Source: Halicephalobus mephisto | Lineage: Eukaryota > Nematoda > Chromadorea > Rhabditida > Panagrolaimidae | DNA length: 64,000 nucleotides | Assembly (NCBI GenBank): GCA_009193035.1 | Contig: SWDT01000005.1 | Coordinates: 558,001 to 622,000, forward strand | Direction of reading: 5' to 3' | Part shown: piece by piece, positions 42,142-53,204 of the stretch | Layout: the number at the start of each line of letters is the position of its first letter | Numbering within the stretch: the stretch's first letter is position 1 | Position numbers and translations under genes: made by a program | The notes under the pieces: generated by a model | What the model was told of the DNA's origin: nothing | Databases searched by the model: none | Seen by the model: only the letters and a program-made list of their open reading frames with translations

Positions 42142-44020
42142 ATGAATCCCGAAAGTGCAGAAAATTTCGATTTTAAAAATGCTATCCAGTACTGTGGTAA
42201 TTCGACGAGGTTCATCATCATGGGAATTTCTGTTTTTGCTTTGTTGTTCGTCATGGGAAATTCCTTGGCTTTGAATTTCACAGTTCTTTGTATGTACAAG
42301 GAAGGACATGGATTGAACTCCAGCAATCCAGAATTACTGTATTCAGTGAGTGATCGGTCTTGGTTGTTCTCGGCCATTGCCATAGGCAACATAATTGGGG
42401 CTTTTCCTCTGACTTGGTGTACGAATACGTTCGGAGTCAGAAAAACCTTTACAGGTTTGGTTTTTACCAAAAATTGAATTTTCAAAGAATTTTAGCATAT
42501 GGACTTATCAGTGGAATGTCGACTTTGTTGTTGCCGTTGTTCACTTCATTAGGATTTATCCCGGTTTTTTTAATTAGAATTTTTCAAGGATTTTCAGTAG
42601 CTATCAGTTTCACAAGCATGGGAGCGATCGTGAGTGCTTGGTCGACGTTGTCCGGAAGCGGGACTTTCATCTCGATCCTCTCGGCTCACATCCAGATGAG
42701 TGCCATCCTGGTCATGCCGACCAGTGGAGCCCTGTGTTCGAGTTCCCTAGGATGGCCCTTTGTTTATTACATTTTCGGATGTCTTACATTATTTGCTTTT
42801 TGTCTTTTTTTCTTTTTTTATCGAGATTCTCCATCAAATCACAAAAATGTTTCCGAAAAAGAAATCAGAAAAATCTCAAAAGGAAGACTTACCGTATCAG
42901 ACAACGACCGCTCGGCTGTCCCGTACAAAGCCATCTTGACAGATATCCCGGTCTTGGGAATCGCGATTATCTGTTTCGGAGGCTGTTTGGGGTTCCAGAT
43001 CCTCTTCCAATTCGGGCCGATTTATCTGAACGAAATCCTCGGATTCAGCTTGCAATCAACTGGTTTCGCAGCGGCTCTTCCTTACGTACTGGCTACTGTA
43101 GTCAAATTCTTCGCAGGACCTTTTAGTAACATGTTCGTTTGTCTCAATGAAAAAGGCAAAATCGTCCTTTTCGCCACTATTAGTCAATTTCCCATGTGTA
43201 TCTGCTTCATTCTTATGGCAACATTGCCTTCCAGTATGGTCTGGCTGATCCAGATCGCTTTTACCCTCGTGAATTCCTTTGCCGGACTCGCCGCTGTCGG
43301 AATCGCCAAAAGTGTTCAATTAGTAAGTTTTGTTTTTAAAAATTCTCTGAAAAATCGCCGATTCAAATGTCAAATTTCAAATTCTACCACATATTTTAAT
43401 TGTTGTTTACTTTTCATTCATTAAGCAGTAATTCAAAGAATAGTTATCTCTAACAACTAGAAACAATTTTATCTACACAAAAAAGTATAACTTTTAGATC
43501 AGTAACAATTGCAAAATATGATAAAAATGAGGATAATTGTCACATTTTTCGTGATATTTGAAACTTGTGACGAAAATTGTAATATAATAGTGACCATTTG
43601 TATTTGCTACTGAACTAAAAATTACAATTTTTGTGTGTACTGTACAATCGGAATTTTAATAATTAACTTTGATGAATCAGAACTTTAAATCCTCGATTTC
43701 CTCAAAAAAGTACCCTATCCCATTCGAAAATTTACTTTCAGATAGCTCAACACCACGCTCATTTCATCATGACAGTCATGGGATTCATAAACAGCGTAGT
43801 CGTGCTGATTTTACCTTTCTTTGTCAAGCTTATGGCTCCAGACAACTCACCAGATCAATGGGCAAGGATTTTCTACATCATCAGCGGAGTGATTTTTACC
43901 GCTTTGATGACGTTTAATCTGACATGTAAAGCAGAACCAAGACAGTGGGCTTACTCAAAAAATATCGTAACTAACAGAGCAAATTTGAACAATACACAAG
44001 AACAGAGTAATTCTGGATGA
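42142..44020 (+). CDS. SLC17-type major facilitator transporter
   Basis: Exons 42142-42454, 42496-43322 and 43742-44020 join in phase to 472 aa with about 12 membrane helices. Features of the SLC17 (anion/phosphate, vesicular glutamate/sialin) family: 'NFTVLCMY' and 'LLYSVSDRSWLFSAIAIGN' in the first third, 'LIRIFQGF', 'SSLGWPFVYYIFG', the post-helix-6 'DSPSNHKNVSEKEI', and 'IAQHHAHFIMTVMGFINSVV' in helix 11. The predicted role is proton- or sodium-coupled transport of organic anions or phosphate across plasma or vesicle membrane; the substrate cannot be told. The ATG lacks a close trans-splice acceptor. Intron 2 contains a CACAAAA element. Confidence 0.9.
43475..43638. mobile_element. Palindromic CACAAAA-type element, locus C (monomer)
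   Basis: A single ~164-bp copy in SLC17 intron 2, from 'acacaaaaaagtataacttt' to 'aattacaatttttgtgtgt'. Its interior is inverted relative to the other loci ('tgaggataattgtcacattt'). Confidence 0.85.
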
Positions 44021-44468
44021 ATTTGGAGACAGAATTTCGAAATAGTTAAAAGTTGTATAAATTCTAAAAAATAACGTGGATTATTGGAGTTCATACGGAT
44101 TTTATATGAAATATGGAATCAGGGTCTTTCATTGATCTTACAAGAGTTGTAAAAAAAAATATAAAGTTAGTTTTCGTTCCTGGATTTCCTTCGAAAAAGT
44201 ATCTCGTTTTCGAATTCAAACTTGGACAAGTAAATCACTATCATAAACTCGTTTCAAAATATAAACAGTTGGGATTTGAGGAGACGTCATGTAAGTGACG
44301 CTTCCTGATTAGGTGATCTTAGCACGACCACCGTAATCTTACGAAGTTTACATTGTTGTGTTGTTGTTTAAAAATATATTTCTATGAAGAACTGTGACTT
44401 ATTGTTTATAAAGGTTCAAGTACATCTCTCCCTATTCCTTATATCTCAAATCACAACACTATCGATAA

Positions 44469-44808
44469 TCTTGGATCATGCACCCCATCTTTAATCAGAA
44501 GCGCAACCGACAGAGAACGCTTGGTCCCGAACGGATTCTTTCATAACTGACAAGGACATATAGTTTACTCGGTCCTGAACGGATTCTTTCATAACTGACA
44601 AGGATATATAGTTTGCTTGATCCTGAACGGATTGCTTTAGCATCGACGAGGGAACATACAGTTCCTCTTGGGAAAAGCTGATAGATATTTATTAGTATCA
44701 AGTCTGACACTGTGTTTTGTATTATGCCTAAGGCATCCATTATATAAGTCTTTTCCTCGAGAATCTACTTCATCTAAACGCGGACCATTCGGAGTGACAA
44801 ATAGAACA
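44469..44808 (+). mobile_element. Solo LTR, copy 2
   Basis: 340 bp bounded by perfect 5-bp direct repeats GATAA (44464-44468 and 44809-44813). Ends 'tcttggatc' and 'agaaca'. It contains three 'ggtcc(c/t)gaacggatt'-type boxes and 'acatacagttcctcttgg', as in copy 1. Only this LTR remains; there is no internal region. Confidence 0.87.
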
Positions 44809-44999
44809 GATAAATTTTTGTTTAAAATATTAACAATCTATCTGGATCGGTGGCGTTATCATCGTTTCGATCAGAATCAGAAATCAACATGGCTAGTGGA
44901 TTCTGTGTGATAAAAGTTTATTTTTTATTTTCCATATATGCAAATGAGGTTTAAAAAAACGAATTATAGAGACTTCAAATAATCATCATTCTGTTGCTA

Positions 45000-45516
45000 C
45001 AGTGGACTCACGATAAGTGGAACTTGAAAGGATCGGGAAAATGTTCCATTTATGGCGATTTTTCAGTTATTGAATGTTCAACTTGGGGAACATTAAAAAT
45101 CAAATGGCATTTCTGAATTCCATTTAACTCATTTTTCTACTTATAGAGCTTCCACTTAGGGACCTTGCTTAAAATATGTAATGTTTATATGGCGCTTTTT
45201 CGGGACCCCTCCTCTTGTAAGTCATACATATTTTAGACAAGCTCCCTAAATTTGAAAAAAGCCAAAATAACCTAAAAGGGAACTTGCCTAAAATACAAAA
45301 GACTTACATGATAGATTTCTGGGACCCCCTCCATCTGTAAGCCTTACATATTTTAGACAAGTTCCCTTATAGGAAATTAAAATGATTTTTTTACGATATT
45401 CCCCCTAAGGGAACTTGCCTAAAATATGTAAAGCTTACATGGTGCTTTTCTGGGACCCCCTTCCCCCATGTTAGCCTTACATATTCTAGACAAGTTCCCT
45501 TATTGCGAATCCACTG
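45000..45516. mobile_element. 517-bp MITE with three internal hairpin units
   Basis: It begins 'cagtggactcacgataag' after TA (44998-44999) and ends 'cttattgcgaatccactg' before TA (45517-45518): inverted ends of pogo/Tigger-like type. The middle holds three ~115-bp units, each an imperfect palindrome running from 'gggaacttgcctaaaatat' to 'atattttagacaagttccc' around a 'gggacccc' centre. There is no transposase. Confidence 0.85.
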
Positions 45517-45770
45517 TATTTGTGTTCAGAGTCGTGCATTGATCATTTGCGACTGCAAAGTTCAAATCCGATGCTCAGTTCCCGACCGAATAACAATGAA
45601 ATTAGAACTTGTCTGATGTTTGATCCTAATCCAATATAGTTTGTCAATAATCTTTGTATTAATAATAAACTTTATTTTTTAAAATCTTTGTTTATAGATT
45701 TTTCTTCAGTTACATCTTAGTCATCACAATTGTGGAAAATTTTTAAAGATTTATTTATTAATTAAGAAAG

Positions 45771-46138
45771 TGTTGTATCCGTCACGCCGAGTGGCCCACG
45801 TCTGGATGAGAAGGGGAAATAGTATAGAAAAGGTTTATCAAATAAATGCCATAGACACAGCACAAAGAAACACTATGTCGAAATCGACATAAACAAACAA
45901 CTCAACTTCCCGCCAAGAGAAACTGTATGTCTTCTTGTGAGTCCTAAGGCAATCTGTTCGGGACCAAACGTTCTTTATCGGTGCTAAGGCAATCTGTTCG
46001 GGACCTAACGTTCTTTATTGATGCTAAGGCAATCCGTTCAGGACCAAACGTTCTTTATCGGTGCTAAAGCAATCCGTTCAAGACCAAACACTCCCGGTTG
46101 GTTGCGCTTCCTATTAAGGCTAGATACCCGATCCAACA
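45771..46138 (-). mobile_element. Solo LTR, copy 3 (best-preserved ends)
   Basis: 368 bp with canonical inverted ends TGTTGTATCC...GATCCAACA. The flanks are gaaag (45766-45770) and caaag (46139-46143), a target duplication with one change. In reverse it carries four 'ggtcc(c/t)gaac(g/a)gattg' boxes and 'agaagacatacagtttctc', matching copies 1 and 2. It is inverted relative to copy 2, 0.96 kb away. Confidence 0.85.
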
Positions 46139-46361
46139 CAAAGAATTTCAGTTCTCAGTCAAAACAAAGAATATTCATCATGCAGAACTTCCAGGGGATC
46201 ATCTCTAATTAGTTTTTTTTGGATAAACCTGATCAGCTCCACTAGCCAGTTTTAGCAAATCCAACGGATAAAATAATTCATTTTTTCTCTGTTGTGAAAT
46301 TTGAACCGAATGATATTTAAAATTTTTTTCCATAATTTTTGAAAAAATTAAAATTTTTAAA

Positions 46362-49337
46362 ATGTGGAAAATTTCCGGATTAATGATTTTTATTTTTTTT
46401 CAAATTTGTTTATGTAAAAATTCAAAAATTTTAACTGTTAATCCGGATCAGGACAAATTTACAGAATACCGCCTGAGGTCAGTTCATATGTGAGAAATTT
46501 AAAAATTAATAAAATTTTAGTTCATTTTTACTCGAATTCAATTCTACTCGATTTTTGGGAGGAAACTGGAGTCTGAAATGCGACGACAACAACGTCGTGG
46601 AGATTCTGGAGCCATTTGGAGTCTTCGAAATGGAGTTAAATGAAGGAAATAATTATTCACGAAAAATCAACGTCACTATCAAGACCAAGTACCTCGGGAT
46701 CGCAAAAATCACTGTGACCTTCAATTCGGTCAGGTAAGATTGATTTTTTTTGTAAAATTGAAATTTGTAAAACAAAATTCATTTTCGACAATGTTCTTCA
46801 TTTACGACATTTGGAGGATATTGTGAAATTTTCGAAATTATTTTGAGTTTATTATTTCTCAGAACGATAATAAGACTAGCACAATGATAACAATAATCCA
46901 ACACTTGGTCCGGCATGTATACAGTATGCCTGTTGTCTAGTTTGTAGGGTATTTTCGTTCGAGACCTGGTTTGCTTACGAAATACCCACTATATACATTT
47001 ATATAACAAAGATTAAGCATAATAGCAACTGTAATTAACTAGTCCACATTCGGTTTGTTGTATATAGTAAGCCTATTATCAAGTTTGTATGGTATTCTCC
47101 TTCGAGACCTGGTTTGCTTACGAAATACCTACTTGATACACCTTATAACAAAGATTAAACATAATAGCAACTGTAATTAACTAGTCCATACTCGACTTGG
47201 CATGTATACAGTATGCCTATTATCTATTACGCGAGATAATTCTCTTCAAGACCTGGTTTGCTTACGAAATACCCACTATATACATTTATATAACAAAGAT
47301 TAAACATAACAACAACTGTAATTAACTAGTCAACACTTAGTTTGTCATGTATACAGTATGCCTGTTGTTTAATAAGTAAGATAATTCTCTTCAAGACCTG
47401 GTTTGCTTACGAAATACCCACTATATACATTTATATAACAAAGATTAAGCACAATAAATACATCAATTAACTAGTCAACACTTAGTTTGTCATGTATACA
47501 GTATGCCTGTTGTCTATTACGTGAGATAATTCTCTTCAAGACCTGGTTTGCTTACGAAATACCCACTTGATACACCTTATAACAGTTATAATAATGTGGT
47601 TATTCAGATATGACGAGTTTTCTCTGACGGTACTGGCTACAGAATACAATTTACATCACGGGGAATTCCTCGCAATTGCTTTGAAGATTGTCTATGGATT
47701 CATGAATTTCCTGATGGGGACTCAACTATCGATTACGACAGTAATCAGCATCGTGAAACAACCCGTAGGACCGTTGATAGGATTCGGATGTCAGTTTCTA
47801 ATGATGCCGTTGATGGCTTATTTCCTGATTATTCAATTTCTTCCTTCCAAAGATCTGGCCGATAAGCTTATCCGATTGTCTTTTTTTGCCTGTTCCTGCT
47901 GTCCTGGAGGCGGAAAAAGTACTTTTTGGACGATCATCTTCGACGGCAACCTGAACATGTCCATCGCGATGACAATAAGTCAAACTCTAGGTGCACTAGG
48001 TGAGTTCTATATTATTTTCGAAACTGGAAAATCCAGTTCATCCATCACACACAAAAAATATAACTTTTAGTTCAGTAACAAATACAAATCGTCACTATTA
48101 TATTACAATTTTCGTCATAAATTTGAAATATTCACGAAAAATGTGACAATTATCCTCATTTTTATCATATTTTACAATTGTTACTGATCTAAAAGTTATT
48201 TTTTGTGTGATTTTAATGGAACTATACATTGAATCTAATATATCAAATACATCAGAGTCATTTTAATGTATCTATATATCACATAAAATCACCGATATCG
48301 ATACACAAAAACTGTAATTTTTAGTTCAGTAACAAATACTAATAGTCACTATTATATTACAATTTTCGTCACAAGTTTCAAATATCATGAAAAATGTGAC
48401 GATTATCCTCATTTTTATTATATTTTACAATAATTACTGATCTAAAAGTTATACTTTTTTGTGTAAGTAGCGAAGCAGATCCTCCAACTTCCTCCTATAT
48501 TCTTTGGGATTTTTTTGTTATTTATTAATTAAATTTATATAGCATAAGTATTAAAATTAAACAAAAAACAATATAAATATTTTGAATTTTAAAATTCTTA
48601 ATAAAAATGAACATTCTAAAAATTAAAAAAACAATAAATTTGGAAACTTTTTCGAAACCGATTTTTAGAATTTTGATTTTTAGTTTTTAATAATATTGAT
48701 TTCAGTGATGATGCCGTTATGGTTGATTCTGACTCTGGGAACGACGTTTTTCGACGAAAATTTGAAAATTACCTGGTGGAAACTTGTATTTCCTCTGGGC
48801 CTGCTCATCGTTCCGGCCTTGTTGGGGATGATTTTCATCTACTTTTTTAATGCCTAGATGACGAAGATCAAAACACTTTTAAAAATCCTCAGTTGGATAT
48901 TCACTATTGCGATCATGGTCTCTATCCTCGTTGTTTACAGAGAAACTTTTCATTATTTTTCATGGAAAATTTTTTTAGTTTGTTGTGTCCATCCTTATTT
49001 GGGTTATATTTTGTCTTATTCGATTGCTTGGATGTTCAGAAGAGATCACATGGACAGAGTGACGATCGCCATTGAGACCGGGACTCAGAACGTCGGGATC
49101 GCCGTGATCTCGTTGATGGACACGTTCCTCGACGGACAAGACCCGAAATTTTTCATCACTTTAACGGTTCCTGTGACTTTGTTGTTGACGATTGACAAGC
49201 CGTTGTGGATAATCTGGATGATCAAAGCTATTGGAAAAAAATGTTTCAAAAAAAAATTCAACAACGAAGTCGTCGATTCAAAAATAAAACCATCTTCGAA
49301 AATTAATAAAAATTGTTTAAATATAGAAATTAATTAA
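46362..49337 (+). CDS. SLC10-type sodium/bile-acid-like transporter with an in-frame TAG
   Basis: Exons 46362-46477, 46521-46733, 47608-47999 and 48706-49337 join in phase. Exon 1 encodes a signal peptide ('MWKISGLMIFIFFQICLC'). Exon 2 is an extracellular domain of the kind found in SLC10A3/A5-like proteins ('GNWSLKCDDNN'). The membrane core shows 'FMNFLMGTQLSITTVISIVK', 'VGPLIGFGCQFLMMPLMAY' and the SLC10 hallmark 'CCPGGGKSTFW'. Exon 4 reads 'MMPLWLILTLGTTFFDENL' and on to '...IYFFNA', then TAG at 48855-48857, immediately followed in the same frame by ATG and 159 more codons that continue the family ('ETGTQNVGIAVISL', 'WMFRRDHMDR'). With the TAG read through the length is 450; without it 290, ending before the last helices. 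A recent pseudogene, a sequencing change or readthrough are all possible. Confidence 0.82.
46890..47590 (+). repeat. 144-bp satellite filling SLC10 intron 2
   Basis: Five copies with 'gtatacagtatgcct' or a close variant at about 46916, 47059, 47205, 47348 and 47492 (spacing 143-146 bp). Each also has 'caagacctggtttgcttacg', 'aataccca' and 'taattaactagtc'. The last copy ends some 20 bp before the 3' splice site. A single diverged unit lies in M13-like gene A at about 8955-9035. Confidence 0.9.
48046..48464. mobile_element. Palindromic CACAAAA-type element, locus D (dimer)
   Basis: Two monomers joined by the same ~95-bp spacer as at loci B and E ('gaatctaatatatcaaatac' and 'caccgatatcgata'), located in SLC10 intron 3. 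Near-identity with the other loci points to recent spread. Confidence 0.85.
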
Positions 49338-49562
49338 ATAAAAATAATAATTTTCTAATTTTTATTGAATTTCATATAAAATAAAAATTAATTAAAACAG
49401 GGTTGGAGAGATATTCGAGATTTACGAAATCCTATAAAGTGGAAGAAAAACGAATTTGACTCGTTTTGTCTCGGAACGAAAATTGTTTTTCTTTTTCGAA
49501 AATGTTCAACGTGGAATTTTCAGAATCGATTCCAGAGCTATGCTCTGCTTCTGAATCGCGAG

Positions 49563-52500
49563 ATGAGCGACAAAGATGCCAAACTTCTTCAAGCCAAGCA
49601 ACTGGTAAAATTTCGATATATGAAATTTTAATTTTAAATTTTTTTCAGCTCAAAAAATACCAAACTAAAAAAGACGAGACTTCGAATGGGACTCGACCGA
49701 ATTCCACAGGTTTTTTTTGTTTAAAATTTTTAAAATAATATGTTTTTCAGGTGTAAACGGGGATTTACACAGTGAAGTTGGAAGTTTGTCTTCATCGAGG
49801 GCTTCATCGACGGTCATTTGTGATCAAACGCCGCAAATTTTGAATCAATACATCGTCGATCAAGTAATTTTTACATTTTTTATTTTAATTAAAAATTATT
49901 TTAGCAAGAAATGGAATTTTTAAAGAAAACAATCGATGAAAAAGAAAAATCTCTCAAAGACGTCGTTGGAAAGCTCCAGAATCTCCAGACCCATTATGCC
50001 GAACTTCACAGTGCTTATATGACCGCTGTTCAGGTGAATTCCAATGGAGCACCTCCGGAATACACAGATCAACTTGCGAAACTCCAAACTGCCCTCGGTG
50101 TCGCGATTGAAGAAAAAACTTCTTTCCAAAGCCAACTCAGAACGGCCACCGCGAAACTCCAGGCCTTGGAAGCCGACAACAAAGACATGCATGTTCGTTT
50201 TTTATTTTTTTCATATATGAATTTCACTTTTAGGCGATGCTCAAGGCAACAACGGGATCCTCTACTCTTCACGAGACCGAAAAACGGAAACTAAGAGAAG
50301 AAATGGACGAATTGGCTCTGAAATTGAAGAAGACATTAGAGGAGTTGGAAAAACACCGAACAGAAAACCTGGCGATAGAATCCAAACTTCGGGGAGTCAG
50401 TCAAGACAGAACCGATCTTCAAGCGAGGTTGAAGTATATTTTTAACGAAAAAGACGAACTTGAAAAACAACTAGCTGAAGCAAGACATAACTTAGAAATG
50501 AAGGAGATCTTCATCAAGCAGCTCACTTACTCCAATCCTGCCCAGGGCGAAACTGTACAACAAGCCATAACAACCTTAACAGAGGAAAAAGAAAAATTAC
50601 TATCTGAGTTATCTAAAGTGAACGAAAACTTAACTGAATCCGAAAGACAACAAAAAGCAACAAAAGACTACTACGAATCCTGTGTGGCTGAATTGAATTC
50701 TAGAATTTCAGATTTTGAAGGAAAATTAAAATCAATTTCAATCGAGAAAGCAGATCTGGAAGTAACGAAGAATTCACTAGAGGACAAAGTGAATTATCTG
50801 TTGACTCAACAAGCGGCTAACCTTGTTCCTCAATCTGCGCCCGAACAACCCCATGTTATTGTTCAACAACAACCTCCTCAGTTTGATCCTGTGGAAATTC
50901 AAGCTTTGAAGAATAGTCTAGCGGCGGTTCAGGGTGATTACTCGAGAGCTGTGGACAGGATTCGGGAACTCGAAATCTTGGTGCAAGAAAAAGAATCCGG
51001 AATCGAACAATTAGAGAAATCCCTGACTGTTGAGCAAGCTAGGACGGAGAATCTCAGAAGTGAAGTCGAAAATCAGAAAACCGTCAATAATGTGAGTTTT
51101 AAATTTTTATTTCCGTTAACAGAAAAAATAATTTGTTTTCGATATGAGTACTGTAGCGTTAATTATGATTTTTTGAATATGTATTAGGACTAATTTGTAA
51201 TTATTGTCTCTGTTAGGATAGAAAACAGAATTAATGTAATAGTTTTTACTAGAAAAATAAGAATACAATTTATGTATTTTTTCTTACATAACACAACCGA
51301 AAGTTTCATTCATGCTTTACAGTATTCTACATTTTTTGATATTTAAGCCATTGCTTCAGATCATTTTTGGTTTAGTTTTCTCTCTCAACAGTAAATTTGA
51401 GAGCTCGAATAAAGATAACAGATAGTGTCCATTTTCAGTCACTATTTTTAAAATTAAAGTTGGTTTTTGGACAGTAATTGTTAAGATAGAAAACAGAAGT
51501 ATAATAATAGTCTTTACTAGCAGAATAAGAAACTGATAACAATTGTATCTCTCACATGATACAACCGAAAGTTTCATTCATGTCCTACAGTATTCCACAT
51601 TTTTTGATATTTAAGCCATTGCTTCAGATCTTTTTTTCTAGTCTAGTTTTCTGTCTTAACAACTTCAAAAATGACTAGTAGATTTTTCCATATGATCTTG
51701 ATTTAGGAAATTTTAAATCAATTTAGAGAGAATATATTTCTAAAACATGAAATCACTGCGTAAAATCAAAATTATAAATTACTGCAATTTTTAAAGTTTG
51801 TTTTTGTTTTTTATAATAGCATTATTGATCGATACAATGTGAGATTACAAATCTGTCAAATTATTTTCTAAAAACTCAGAAATTCACTTTACAACAATGT
51901 TTATTTTTTACTTTTTTAGTAGTTGTATTATATAGATTGTTTTTAGGATGTCCATTCTCTGCTAGAACAACTTCAAAATGAAAAAGCGACTGTTTCTAGA
52001 GCGATTGCCCAGAATATTGAACTGAAAGAACAACTTGGAGAACTTCAAGATAGGTTTATTGAAATTACTAATGAAAGTGCCTTAAGGGAAGAACAAAAAC
52101 AATCTGCTTTTGCTACTATTGATCGATTACAACAACAATTGGATCAATTAATTAATGAAAGAAATAATCCGTTGAAGATAGAACGTGCTGATGAAGGGAT
52201 TCAGACGGATATGGATGGATTGAAAATGGAAGTGATTTTGAAAAATAATGTTGAACAACAAACAGATTTTACTTTTGGTCAAACGATTATTTCTCATGCA
52301 AATGAAAATATGAAAAATGGTACAACAGAAAATGAAGAAATAATTGCTATTTCTGAAGCTTCAACAGAACGAATAATGGATTCTCGTCATGATGGATATA
52401 GCCATTCTCCTGTGTCTTCGGCAATTTCGACATCTTCTAATTCGTCGATTTCAAGAGATGAAATTATTCGTCAATTAGAATCAAAACTTGAAACTTTAGC

Positions 52501-53204
52501 AAATGAGAAAAAAGAAATTCAAATAGCAAACGATAAACTTCAATATTTTTTGACAGCTTTGGAAAGTGAAAATGAATCAATAGGAGAATATATTGCATTA
52601 TATAGATTTCAAAGACAAACAATTCAAAAAAGGGTTGCAGAAAAAGATGCCTTAATTTCTCAACTTGATTATGAAAAAAAAGCAGCTCAAGCTCAAATAG
52701 GTGATCTACAACAAGTATTATATAATCTTTTTGGACAATCACCACCTGTTTTGACGGGAAATATTAATGAAAAACAACCAGAATCTAATGGAGAAGAAAG
52801 TAATTTGATTGTTGACAAGTTGAATCAGATTTTGTTAGAAATTCGGGTAAGATTTTTAAAATTTAAAATAATTTTTAATAGTTTTTAAAATTTAAAATAA
52901 TTTTTAATGATTTTTAAAATTTGAAAGTTTTTATGATTTTCAAAATTTAAAATAATTTTTAATGATTTTTAAAATTTGAAAGTTTTTATAATTTTTAAAG
53001 TTTAAATTTATTTAAAAATTATTTTTTAAATTTTTTGAAAGTTACTTTTTTTTAGTAATTTTTGTTTACTTTTTTAAAGTGGATTTGTTAAACTTTAATT
53101 TTTAGCATAAACAGCACCGTAGTTCCGTCAACACGTCCTCTAACGAATTCGTGGATCCTAAACTGCATTGCCCAGAATGTCGAGGTCAAATGTTCACTCT
53201 TTGA
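49563..53204 (+). CDS. GOLGA2: GM130/GOLGA2-like cis-Golgi golgin
   Basis: Seven exons (49563-49604, 49649-49709, 49751-49863, 49905-50192, 50234-51091, 51947-52846, 53106-53204) join in phase to 786 aa. The N-terminus 'MSDKDAKLLQAKQLLKKYQ' matches the basic p115/importin-binding start of GM130. Long coiled coils follow (about 80-380 and 390-520). 'SRAIAQNIELKEQLGELQ' and 'IGEYIALYRFQRQTI' are GM130 signatures. The protein tethers vesicles and helps stack the cis-Golgi on its cytosolic face. The C-terminus ends 'HCPECRGQMFTL': a C-x-x-C pair and a hydrophobic end that could serve, like the human C-terminus, as a ligand for GRASP65 (inference). An earlier ATG at 49502 opens another frame and is not used. 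The large intron before exon 6 holds a diverged copy of the 203-bp satellite. Confidence 0.93.
51200..51670 (+). repeat. Two diverged units related to the 203-bp satellite
   Basis: In a GM130 intron, 'gatagaaaacaga' and 'acaaccgaaagtttcattcatg' followed by 'acagtattc' occur twice about 290 bp apart. Their order and words match the satellite at 36.8-37.8 kb. Confidence 0.65.

Larger units (their letters stand above)
44021..46361. other. Transposon-rich spacer between SLC17 and SLC10 genes
   Basis: 2.3 kb without a supported gene. It holds a solo LTR (44469-44808, plus orientation), a 517-bp MITE (45000-45516) and a second solo LTR (45771-46138, minus orientation). A 61-codon frame at 44113 is not considered a gene. 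Confidence 0.65.

Noticed and set aside
44113..44298. 61-codon plus-strand frame after the SLC17 gene
   Set aside because: Short, no recognisable feature, and lies in 3' flanking DNA.
45530..45600. Weak tRNA-like B box 'agttcaaatcc' beside the 517-bp MITE
   Set aside because: No A box at proper spacing and no foldable stems.
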